53,168 bases of DNA, taken from positions 1-53,168 of the forward strand of contig JAIRWC010000038.1 in NCBI GenBank assembly GCA_031253495.1. Reading direction: 5' to 3'. Position numbers and translations under genes: made by a program. Positions 17,957 to 25,262 of this stretch are shown here, piece by piece. The stretch's first letter is position 1. Each line of letters opens with the position of its first letter. The DNA comes from Oscillospiraceae bacterium. GTDB lineage: Bacteria; Bacillota; Clostridia; Oscillospirales; Ruminococcaceae. Below the pieces are notes generated by a model. That model did not search any database. It was not told the DNA's origin and saw only the letters and a program-made list of their open reading frames with translations.

Positions 17957-18640
17957 ATGAATATCAGCAAAGTAATCGACACGTCGATGACGAACCACGC
18001 CAACATCCCGAAAACGGCGCAGCAGGACACCCAGAAGAAATCGACCACGCTCGCCGCCGATAACGTGGATAAGTACGACGCCAACACCGCCGCCTATAAC
18101 GCCAATTACAACGCCGCGGCGAACAGGACCGAAAACCTTAACGTGCAGGCGTACAAAGGCGGCGTAAAACAAATCAAGAACGCGCTTTTCCAAGACTACG
18201 TCAATTTCAACTTCGGAAAGCAGTCGGGCGTTTCGATAAATCGGTTTTTCGAGGATTTCAGCTTTAACCCTTCGTCGTTCGCGGTGAACGCGTTTAACGC
18301 GGCCGAGGCGACGTCCGAGAAACACGCGGATTATTGGAGCGCGGACGCGGTGGCGGAACGTATTTTCACTTTCGCCAAGACGCTGGCGGGGGAAAACGAC
18401 GAGCTTTTCTCCACTATGAAAAACGCGTTCTTGAAGGGCTTTAAATTAGCCGAAGGCTCAAGGGGCGGAACCGGCAAACTTCCGGATATAAGCTATCAGA
18501 CCAAAGAAAAGGTTTTGAGCTATTTCGACGACTGGGAAAAGGAAATCAACGGCAAGAAAGCCGCCGCCGCAGGGGAAAGCGCTCCGACCGCCCCCGCCGC
18601 AGGGGAAGGCGCTCCGACCGCCCCCGATTCCCGACAATAA
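17957..18640 (+). CDS. DUF5610-like protein under a sigma-28 promoter
   Basis: Predicted 227 residues, no signal peptide or membrane helix. The N-terminal ~90 residues are Asn/Ala/Thr-rich and probably flexible. The C-terminal part has VAERIFTFAKTLAG, then FLKGFKLAEGSRG, LPDISYQTKEKVLSYFDDWE, the pattern I associate with DUF5610 (family assignment from memory). The tail is a 30-base tandem duplication (18566-18625) giving two GESAPTAPAA-like units. ATG 17957 follows AAAGGAG; an earlier in-frame codon lies in the repeat. The promoter suggests co-expression with flagellar and chemotaxis genes. Function unknown. Confidence 0.7.
   Translation: MNISKVIDTSMTNHANIPKTAQQDTQKKSTTLAADNVDKYDANTAAYNANYNAAANRTENLNVQAYKGGVKQIKNALFQDYVNFNFGKQSGVSINRFFEDFSFNPSSFAVNAFNAAEATSEKHADYWSADAVAERIFTFAKTLAGENDELFSTMKNAFLKGFKLAEGSRGGTGKLPDISYQTKEKVLSYFDDWEKEINGKKAAAAGESAPTAPAAGEGAPTAPDSRQ
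18566..18625 (+). repeat. Two-copy 30-base tandem repeat in coding DNA
   Basis: Period 30, units differing by one base (AGGGGAAAGC versus AGGGGAAGGC), both followed by GCTCCGACCGCCCCC. It encodes a Pro/Ala-rich C-terminal tail. Confidence 0.7.
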
Positions 18641-18727
18641 AATAACCAAACACGGACGGAAGAAACATAGGAACGTGTAAGCGTTTCCTCGCCATCTCCA
18701 AGATTTCCTGCGTTCTTCCTGTGAACG

Positions 18728-18797
18728 GGGCTGTACTACGGTGCAGCCCTAACCTTTTCGCGTACGGTTTTAACGCGATTAAACGAGAAACAGTATT
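18728..18797. repeat. Intergenic hairpin and family 2 repeat, copy 2
   Basis: GGGGCTG and CAGCCCT (about 18728-18750) form a hairpin without a clear T run, possibly a weak terminator for the DUF5610-like gene. TTTTAACGCGATTAAACGAG plus AAACAGTATTA (18768-18797) is the second copy of the family 2 element and ends at the stop codon of the convergent gene. Confidence 0.5.
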
Positions 18798-19419
18798 ACG
18801 ACGGCGCCCGCCCGCTTCTGTCGGGCGCCAGCACTTCAAGCGCCGCGCCTTTGCCGAAAGGGAACAAAACGACGGTAATCCCGCCCCCGACCGCTTTATA
18901 CACCCGTTTTTGCACACATAACGTCAGCTTCGCGCATTGCAGGTAAAACTCGTCGAACGACCCGCTTTCCTCCTCGCGCCTGCTCCAGATTTTATGGATA
19001 ATCTCAAAATCATACGCCTCGTATTTGCGCTTTTCCAAAGCCGCCCGCTTTTTCGCGGCCTTTTTCCCCGTTTTCCCCTCAAGAACGAAAACGGCGGCGA
19101 ACGCGGCGACCAACGCGTTCAACATAACCGCCGCGTAAAGCGGCAGCCCCGGAATAAAGTGCGGAACCAAAAAGAACGCCGCGAACATCACCGCGCAAGC
19201 CGCGTAAAACCCCCTCGATTCTTTTTTTGCCGCGCCCTTGCTTCTGAATTTGTTTTTCAGCCGGAAAACCTCGCTTTCGGTAAGCTCCCGCCTGCTCCCC
19301 GCTTTTCGGATTTTTTCCGCCAGTTTCGCGGAAACCCTTTCCTCGTCCGTATTGTCGTACTTTATCCTGCCCCATTCGACTTTTTTACCGTCGTATTCCC
19401 TGCCTTCCTTAACCTTCAT
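18796..19419 (-). CDS. Two-helix membrane protein, paralogue of its upstream neighbour
   Basis: Predicted 207 residues. A charged N-terminal domain contains GKKVEWGRIKYDN and ELTESEVFRLKNKF. Two hydrophobic helices (about 70-88 and 92-113) follow. The C-terminal domain has YDFEIIHKIWSRREEE and ends EVLAPD. All three blocks align with the gene at 19416-20024 (GRRVKYGDVRYEE, ELSENERNRLKEK, YEFEVTQKMW, EYFAPD), so the pair arose by tandem duplication. Start ATG 19419 overlaps the neighbour's stop by four bases (ATGA). I do not recognise the family; topology suggests an inner-membrane hairpin with two cytoplasmic domains. Confidence 0.8.
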   Translation of the reverse strand: MKVKEGREYDGKKVEWGRIKYDNTDEERVSAKLAEKIRKAGSRRELTESEVFRLKNKFRSKGAAKKESRGFYAACAVMFAAFFLVPHFIPGLPLYAAVMLNALVAAFAAVFVLEGKTGKKAAKKRAALEKRKYEAYDFEIIHKIWSRREEESGSFDEFYLQCAKLTLCVQKRVYKAVGGGITVVLFPFGKGAALEVLAPDRSGRAPS

Positions 19420-20024
19420 CGCCTTTTCCCCCCGTCGGGCGCGAAATATTCTAAAACCGTTTCGCCGTCAAGGAAAAATAACACCGTGGCCACTCTCTCG
19501 CCAACCTCGTCGTATTCGTCTTCATGCACCAAAAAGACCATCCCGCCGCAATCGATATAATAGCTTTCCGTTTGCCGTTTGTTCACCCGGTAACCGCACC
19601 ACATTTTCTGCGTTACCTCAAATTCATAGGCGGCGTATTTCCCGTTTTCCAACGCGTTCAGCTTGCCTTTCACCAGCTTCTTATGATTTAAGTTCGTGAA
19701 AAGAGCAAGCGCGGCCACGGCGGTCATAATAACCAACCATACAACGGCCCCGCCGACGCTGCCATTCATCGCCATTAACGCGGTCGGAAGCAGCGCCAGC
19801 GCCAAAACGATTACCACCGCGACTATCGAACTCCACAAAGGCGCCGGCTTGTCGTTATCCGACAATTTCTCCTTAAGCCGATTGCGCTCGTTTTCGGAAA
19901 GCTCGAAATGCTTCCCCCTGTTTTGCACCGCCGCCGCAAATTCCGGCGAAACCTTGTACCTGTCAACCTCTTCGTATCTGACGTCCCCGTATTTGACCCT
20001 TCTGCCGTCGCGTATGTTGTTCAA
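19416..20024 (-). CDS. Two-helix membrane protein, tandem paralogue, TTG start
   Basis: Predicted 202 residues, same architecture as 18796-19419: N-terminal charged domain, helices at about 64-85 and 90-110, and a C-terminal domain with two cysteines (ESYYIDCGG and KMWCGY) absent at the same places in the partner. The start is TTG 20024: AAAGGAGA lies 8 bases upstream inside the end of recN, and the TTG overlaps the recN stop in TTGA. No in-frame ATG is better placed. It is translationally coupled to recN. In many clostridia spoIVB follows recN; here this pair takes that place. Confidence 0.78.
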   Translation of the reverse strand: MNNIRDGRRVKYGDVRYEEVDRYKVSPEFAAAVQNRGKHFELSENERNRLKEKLSDNDKPAPLWSSIVAVVIVLALALLPTALMAMNGSVGGAVVWLVIMTAVAALALFTNLNHKKLVKGKLNALENGKYAAYEFEVTQKMWCGYRVNKRQTESYYIDCGGMVFLVHEDEYDEVGERVATVLFFLDGETVLEYFAPDGGKRR

Positions 20025-21679
20025 CTTTCTCTCCTTTCAATAAGCCGTTCCGCGTTCGCCAACGAAAGCTCGTCCTCGTCGCCGGAAATTATCCGCGCCA
20101 ATTCGCGCTTGCGTTCCTCCCCGGAAACGCTTTTCACGTTCGTAAAAACCCGCTTGCCGTCGCTCTTTTTTTCAATAAGCAGGTGGTTGTCCGCCAACGC
20201 CGCGATTTGCGCCAAGTGCGTTACGCATAACACCTGCCTTTTCTTTGACAAGTTCTTTAGCTTTACACCTACTTTATGCGCCGCCCTGCCGCTTATCCCC
20301 GAATCGATTTCATCGAAAACCATAACGGGTATGTCGTCGCTTTCGGCTAAAACGCTTTTAATCGCGAGCATAATCCGCGACAATTCCCCGCCGGACGCGA
20401 TTTTTGAAGCGGGCTTGGGTTCCTCCCCCTTATTAACCGAAATCATCAGCCGAGCGCCGTCCATGCCCTTTACCGTAACCTTTTCCCGCGTTATGTCGAA
20501 AACAAGCCGAACGTCGGGCATATCAAGGTAAATCAGTTCCTCGCGGATAAGCGATGCCAGCCTTTCGGCTGTTTTCAGCCGCTTTGCGGTAAGCGCCTCC
20601 GCCTTGGCGCGGACTTCGTCCCCTAACCGCTTTTTCTCGGCGCGCAGTTTCGCGGTGATGTCTTCCGCCCCCAGCAACCCGTCAAGCTCCGCCCGCCACC
20701 CTTCGATTTTTTCAACCAAGCCGTCAATATCGGTTCCGTATTTTCGCTCAAGTCGCAGAAAATCGCTCACGCGCTCTTCCAAGTATGACAACCTTTGCGG
20801 ATTGTCGTCTTCGTTTTCGGTTAAATATGAGCCGATTTCCCGCTTTATATCGTCTAATTCGATTATAACTCCCTCTAACCGCTCTTTAAGCGCTTTACAT
20901 CCGGGAATATGTTTGGCGGCCTCGCCCAGATACCCCTTGCATAAGCCCAATAAGCCCAAAGCCCCCGCTTCGTCGCCGTCGCCGCTCACGGAAGAATACG
21001 CCCCGCCGATTGTTTCCGAAAGCGCCCTGGCGTTCCTCGCGCGCCACAGTTCCCCGGCAAGCTCCTCTTCCTCCCCTTTTTTCAGTTTATAAGGGGATAA
21101 GTCGTCGAGCCGCCCGGTAAGCCGTTCTATTCTTTCCGCCTTTGACTCGTTTTCGTTTTGAAGCGTTTTTATTTTTCTTGAAACCGCCGAAAATTCCCGA
21201 AAAGACCGTTCATATTCCGAAAGCGAGATGTTCCCGAAACTGTCAATCAATTCAAGTTGACGGTCTGCGACGGCTATGGAATGGGTTTCATTCTGCCCGT
21301 GAATATCGATTAACCCCTCCGCGACCTCTTTTAAAACCGAAGCGGTCGCGGTTCGCCCGTTAATCCGCGCCGCGCTTTTCCCGTCGGCTGAAATCTCTCG
21401 CGCGAGCGTTAATTCAAAATCGCCGCCGTAACCGTATTCGGTCAATTTTTTTACGGTCTTTACGGGCAAGCCGTCAAACAGCGCGGTAACGACGGCTTTT
21501 TCCGCGCCCGCCCTTACCATGTCCTTATAGACCCTTCCGCCCAGCACGGCGTTGATTGAACCGATAAGTATGCTCTTCCCCGCGCCCGTTTCCCCGGTGA
21601 ACGCGTTAAACGCGCCGCCGAAAGCAATCACGGCTTTTTCTATAACCGCGAGATTTTCTATACACAATTCCCTCAGCAT
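20021..21679 (-). CDS. recN: DNA repair protein RecN
   Basis: Predicted 552 residues, normal length. SMC-like ATPase that acts in double-strand break repair. Walker A is GETGAGKS at 29-36; coiled-coil arms occupy the middle. The C-terminal half has the signature region ASGGELSRIMLAIKSVL and Walker B VMVFDEIDSGISGRAAHKVG, then VLCVTHLAQIAALAD. It is downstream of argR and the DMT permease and stop-start coupled to the following membrane protein gene. The argR-recN pairing is conserved in Bacillota. Confidence 0.95.
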   Translation of the reverse strand: MLRELCIENLAVIEKAVIAFGGAFNAFTGETGAGKSILIGSINAVLGGRVYKDMVRAGAEKAVVTALFDGLPVKTVKKLTEYGYGGDFELTLAREISADGKSAARINGRTATASVLKEVAEGLIDIHGQNETHSIAVADRQLELIDSFGNISLSEYERSFREFSAVSRKIKTLQNENESKAERIERLTGRLDDLSPYKLKKGEEEELAGELWRARNARALSETIGGAYSSVSGDGDEAGALGLLGLCKGYLGEAAKHIPGCKALKERLEGVIIELDDIKREIGSYLTENEDDNPQRLSYLEERVSDFLRLERKYGTDIDGLVEKIEGWRAELDGLLGAEDITAKLRAEKKRLGDEVRAKAEALTAKRLKTAERLASLIREELIYLDMPDVRLVFDITREKVTVKGMDGARLMISVNKGEEPKPASKIASGGELSRIMLAIKSVLAESDDIPVMVFDEIDSGISGRAAHKVGVKLKNLSKKRQVLCVTHLAQIAALADNHLLIEKKSDGKRVFTNVKSVSGEERKRELARIISGDEDELSLANAERLIERRES

Positions 21680-21700
21680 CGACGCACTCCCTATGGTCGT

Positions 21701-22114
21701 TTAAAGCGCCAAAATCAACGCGCCGACCGTAATGACGACCCCGCCGACGATTGACTTTAAATCCGCTTTTTCCCCCAGTATGACGAAAGCCATAATCATG
21801 GCCATAACGACGCTCAATTTGTCTATCGGAACGACTTTAGACGCTTCCCCCGATTGGAGGGCTTTATAATAAAAGAGCCACGACAAACCCGTCGCGCACC
21901 CCGACAGGGTGAGGAACAGCCAGCTTTTCCGCCCGATATTCGGGATTTCCGCGTGTTTCCCCGTTATAAAGACGACGCCCCACGCGATAACCAAAACGAC
22001 GGCGGTTCTGACGGCGGTCGCCAGATTTGAATTAACGCCCGTTATTCCCGCTTTAGCCAATATCGCGGTCAAGGCGGCGAAAACCGCCGAAAGCAAAGCG
22101 AATACCACCCACAT
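21701..22114 (-). CDS. EamA/DMT-family half-size transporter
   Basis: Predicted 137 residues with about five membrane helices. One EamA domain is seen: MWVVFALLSAVFAALTAILAK, GCATGLSWLFYYKALQSGEAS and VVPIDKLSVVMAMIMAFVILGEK. It is half the length of the usual ten-helix drug/metabolite transporters, as is common for this clostridial subfamily, which probably dimerises. It is inserted between argR and recN, genes usually adjacent. Substrate unknown. Confidence 0.85.
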   Translation of the reverse strand: MWVVFALLSAVFAALTAILAKAGITGVNSNLATAVRTAVVLVIAWGVVFITGKHAEIPNIGRKSWLFLTLSGCATGLSWLFYYKALQSGEASKVVPIDKLSVVMAMIMAFVILGEKADLKSIVGGVVITVGALILAL

Positions 22115-22125
22115 AATCCGACCCT

Positions 22126-22563
22126 CTAAATCAAACGTTTAAACTTTTCCGCCAACTCCGAAGCGTCGCTTTCCGTCCGCGCCAACACGAAAATCGTGTC
22201 GTCCCCCGCGATTGTCCCCGCCACCGCCGGAATATCCATTATATCCAACATGGCGCACACGGCGTTCGCCATCCCCGGGTGGCATTTTATCACCACGGTG
22301 TTTAAAGCGCGGTCTATCCCCGTTACGCCGGTCGCGAAAAGTCCCGAAAATTTCACGTTCTTGGCTTTTTTTTGAACGGCGTAACGGCACACGCCCTCGT
22401 CCGAAAGCGTTTTTTCCAGTTTCAGCTCGTTTATATCGCGTGAAACCGTCGCCTGCGTTACGAAATGACCGCGCCCGCGCAATTCGGCGATAAGCGTTTC
22501 TTGATTTTCGATATCTTTTTCGCGTATTATGGAAAGGATTTCGGCAAGCCTTTTCTTTTTCAT
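22126..22563 (-). CDS. argR: Arginine repressor ArgR
   Basis: Predicted 145 residues. The N-terminal winged helix carries HFVTQATVSRDINELKLEK, the SR motif that reads ARG boxes. The C-terminal domain (GIDRALNTVVIKCHPGMANAVCAMLD, then VAGTIAGDDTIFVLAR) forms hexamers and binds L-arginine. It represses arginine synthesis and activates catabolism in Bacillota. No arginine genes are in the window; its place next to recN and nadK is the conserved clostridial order. It is 21 bases downstream of nadK. Confidence 0.95.
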   Translation of the reverse strand: MKKKRLAEILSIIREKDIENQETLIAELRGRGHFVTQATVSRDINELKLEKTLSDEGVCRYAVQKKAKNVKFSGLFATGVTGIDRALNTVVIKCHPGMANAVCAMLDIMDIPAVAGTIAGDDTIFVLARTESDASELAEKFKRLI

Positions 22564-22584
22564 GGGTATTCCCTTTTCGCCGCG

Positions 22585-23382
22585 CTATTTAAGCGGCTTC
22601 ATCAGCTTGTTGTGTATCGAATCATAGAAATTATTTCCGTCTATGTCGATTAAGTCGAGATAATCCGCCGATTGGGCGATTTCGACGACTTGGTTTTCCC
22701 CAAGTATCTCGCTTTCGCCGCCGTCCACGCTCATAAACACATCCCCGCCGCAATCGGCGTAACTGACGTTTAACCGCCCTTTCCCCGAAAAAATCATGGA
22801 GCGGTTAAAAAGCGTGTGCGGGCATAAAGCCGTTACCTCCACGCACTCCAATTCAGGCTCGATAATCGCGCCGCCCGCCGAAAGCGAATACGCCGTCGAA
22901 CCCGTCGGCGTGCCGACGATTATACCGTCCGCCCGCACCCGCAAAATCTCGGTTCCGTTGCGCGAAACTATAAATTCAGGCAGTTTGGAACGCGCCCCCC
23001 TGTGCAAAACCACGTCGTTCAAGGCGTTATCAAACGCGTTGTTGCTTACAACGTCGAGCAATATTCGCCGGCTTATCCTGTAACCGCCGTTTTTCAGCCG
23101 CTCTAACTTGTCGAGTTCATCGCTTTCGAGGGTCGCCATAAAGCCCAGCCGCCCCGTGTTGATTCCGAGAAGCGGTTTTTTCGCGCGCGCCGCGATTTTG
23201 CCTATTTTAAGAATGGTTCCGTCGCCGCCGATTGTAATTACGGCGTCGCAGGCGGACAACTCTTCCAACTTCAATTCGCCCGTAACAGGCTCAATTCCGA
23301 GTTCGGACAATTTCGCGATAACCGCTTCAAGCGTTTTTTGCGTGTTGGGCTTATTTAATTTAGGCGCGATAAAAACTTTCAT
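22585..23382 (-). CDS. nadK: NAD kinase
   Basis: Predicted 265 residues. It phosphorylates NAD to NADP. Visible: AVITIGGDGTILKIG (the GGDG phosphate-donor motif), PLLGINTGRLGFMATLE and GIIVGTPTGSTAYSLSAGGAII. Start ATG 23382 (MKVFIAPKLN) is where homologues begin; an open extension upstream to 23580 runs into the CAP-domain gene and has no plausible leader. AAAGGA lies 12 bases upstream, a little far. Confidence 0.93.
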   Translation of the reverse strand: MKVFIAPKLNKPNTQKTLEAVIAKLSELGIEPVTGELKLEELSACDAVITIGGDGTILKIGKIAARAKKPLLGINTGRLGFMATLESDELDKLERLKNGGYRISRRILLDVVSNNAFDNALNDVVLHRGARSKLPEFIVSRNGTEILRVRADGIIVGTPTGSTAYSLSAGGAIIEPELECVEVTALCPHTLFNRSMIFSGKGRLNVSYADCGGDVFMSVDGGESEILGENQVVEIAQSADYLDLIDIDGNNFYDSIHNKLMKPLK

Positions 23383-23413
23383 AAATACGACCGTTCCTTT
23401 GTGCCGGCAAGCG

Positions 23414-24430
23414 TTAATATAAAAACAACTGCACCCAATAAAATCTTCCGTTTTTTTCCGCAACGCCGACCCCGAGATGTGTGTAATTCGGGTTGAGTAT
23501 ATTTTTCCTGTGTCCCTCGGAATCCATCCAATCCTCCACAACCTCGTCCGGCGTGGCTTGACCGCCAGCGATGTTTTCACCCATACCGGAATATTTGCCG
23601 CCTAAATCCGTGTAAGCCGTAAAACAGCGTTTGTCGTCGGGGCGGGTGTGTGAAAATCTTTCAATGATTTCCGGCGCCCTGACCATGGCAGCGGAATTCA
23701 ATGTGGCGTTATTCCCCGATAACGCGGATAACCCGTTGTTCTTTCTCTCTTTATTGGTTAACCGCAGAACCTCCGCCGCAAGCGCCGCAAGTTCGTCCGT
23801 GCTCAACTCGGAGTTCGTTTTAACTGTCAATACCGACGAACGTAGCCCGTAAAAATTGGTTTTGTTTACGGTGCTTTTAGACCTGACGCGAAACTTGTAT
23901 GATGTTTTCCTTTTTAAATCCTTTACGGTAAGCGAAAGTTTTGATGTCGTTTTTACCGTCGTCCATTTACCGTTTATCGACTGTTCAACGACATATTTTT
24001 CAGCGTTTACCGCTTTATCCCAGGTTAATGTCACACTGTCGGTTTTGATTTCCGCCGCTTTAAGGTTTTTTACCTGCCTCAGCGTTGTTCTTGCCGCCGA
24101 CTTCGCGATTTTATCGCCGTTTTTGTCAATCGCTCTGACATAATACTTTTGCGCTGTTTTGGATTCAACGTTTGTGTCAACGTATAAAAGATTTTCCGTT
24201 TCGGCTATTTTTTCATACTTCCCTGTTTTCGTGTTTATTCGGTATACGTGATAGCTTACCGCTTTTTTTGTCTTTTTCCACGAAATGACGGGATTGTTTC
24301 CCGATACGGACACTTTTATTGCCGGCTCCGCCGCAGCCGCCGACGATTTAAAAATAACCCCTCCGTTAGGGATTAACACGATGTTCACCGCCATGAACAG
24401 GGATAAAACCGCGCTTAACACCTTCTTCAT
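23414..24430 (-). CDS. Secreted Fn3/CAP (SCP) domain protein
   Basis: Predicted 338 residues. A signal peptide (about 1-34, ending AAAAEP) is followed by two fibronectin III-like repeats (ISWKKTKKAVSYHVYRI and LTWDKAVNAEKYVVEQS). The C-terminal CAP domain (about 215-338) has AAMVRAPEIIERFSHTRPD, GENIAGG and WMDSEGHRKNILNPNYTHLG, with the conserved His and Glu cavity residues. CAP proteins of this YkwD type are exported; their activity in bacteria is unclear. AGGAGG precedes ATG 24430. It is inserted between tlyA and nadK, which are normally adjacent. The Fn3 repeats resemble those of the DUF6273 protein at the left edge. Confidence 0.88.
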   Translation of the reverse strand: MKKVLSAVLSLFMAVNIVLIPNGGVIFKSSAAAAEPAIKVSVSGNNPVISWKKTKKAVSYHVYRINTKTGKYEKIAETENLLYVDTNVESKTAQKYYVRAIDKNGDKIAKSAARTTLRQVKNLKAAEIKTDSVTLTWDKAVNAEKYVVEQSINGKWTTVKTTSKLSLTVKDLKRKTSYKFRVRSKSTVNKTNFYGLRSSVLTVKTNSELSTDELAALAAEVLRLTNKERKNNGLSALSGNNATLNSAAMVRAPEIIERFSHTRPDDKRCFTAYTDLGGKYSGMGENIAGGQATPDEVVEDWMDSEGHRKNILNPNYTHLGVGVAEKNGRFYWVQLFLY

Positions 24431-24516
24431 AAAAACCTCCTGAAATTTTGGGGCTTGACAAAGTTAAAGCGTATCGCCTCGCTTATTATATCATTTTGCT
24501 CCGACTTTGCCGACTC

Positions 24517-24555
24517 CGTTTAAATTCAAAATGCAAAGCGTTTTAAATTCAAACG
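24517..24555. repeat. 39-base palindrome, family 3, copy 1
   Basis: Arms 24517-24534 (CGTTTAAATTCAAAATGC) and 24538-24555 around AAA. The same 18-3-18 design with closely related arms is at 29842-29880. It overlaps the tlyA stop codon. Confidence 0.6.
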
Positions 24556-25262
24556 ACTATACGCATCAAAAACTCCCTGTTCCCCGAACCGCCCGGTATG
24601 GGAGAATCGATTACACCCTTTACGGAAAAGCCCAGCGTCTTTGAAAACGCGGCTATGTCGGCGGCGATTTTCTCCCTTTGCGCTTTGTCCGCCGCGCGTT
24701 TGCGTTTTTCGCCCAATTCAAACTGCGGTTTGATTAAAACCGCCGCCGAACCCGAATTTTTTAAGAATCGCCTTAATTCCGGCAACACCAACTTCAGCGA
24801 GATAAACGACACGTCGACCGCCGCGAAGTCTATTTCGTCGGGAATAACGGAGCGGTCCGCCTTTCTTATGTCAAGGCGCTCCAGCGGCACGACGCGTTTA
24901 TCCTCGCGCAAAGACGAAACGAGCTGCCCGGTTCCGACGTCGACGGCGTAAACGCGTTCCGCCCCCCTTTGCAGCATACAGTCGGTGAAACCGCCCGCGC
25001 CCGCGCCCGCGTCAAGGCAAATTAAGCCGTTTAAGTCTATTCCGAACGCGTCGAGGGCGCGTTCCAATTTAAAACCGCCCCTTCCGACGTAACGGGGCGG
25101 CTCCCCGATAATTTCTATTACGTCGCTCCCGCCGACGCAACGCGACGGTTTTCGGCGGATTACGCCGTTGACGGCGACGGAACCGTTCGCGATAAGCTCG
25201 GCGGCGGCGGAACGGCTTTTCGCGAGCGAGCGCGAATACAATTCTTTATCCAGTCTGTTCAA
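24549..25262 (-). CDS. tlyA: TlyA-family rRNA 2'-O-methyltransferase / hemolysin-like protein
   Basis: Predicted 237 residues. An N-terminal S4 RNA-binding domain (RLDKELYSRSLAKSRSAAAELI, then GNV-like SVAVNG) is followed by a FtsJ-type Rossmann methyltransferase with the SAM loop LDAGAGAGGFTDCMLQRGA and the PQFELGEKRK region. Homologues 2'-O-methylate 16S/23S rRNA cytidines. The start is TTG 25262, which overlaps the dxs stop as TTGA and places Met-Asn-Arg-Leu-Asp where family members begin. Gene order dxs-tlyA is typical of clostridia. Confidence 0.9.
   Translation of the reverse strand: MNRLDKELYSRSLAKSRSAAAELIANGSVAVNGVIRRKPSRCVGGSDVIEIIGEPPRYVGRGGFKLERALDAFGIDLNGLICLDAGAGAGGFTDCMLQRGAERVYAVDVGTGQLVSSLREDKRVVPLERLDIRKADRSVIPDEIDFAAVDVSFISLKLVLPELRRFLKNSGSAAVLIKPQFELGEKRKRAADKAQREKIAADIAAFSKTLGFSVKGVIDSPIPGGSGNREFLMRIVV

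Noticed and set aside
18721-18921. A 66-codon plus-strand open frame in the convergent intergenic region
   Set aside because: It runs through a hairpin and a dispersed repeat and into the minus-strand gene; no RBS.
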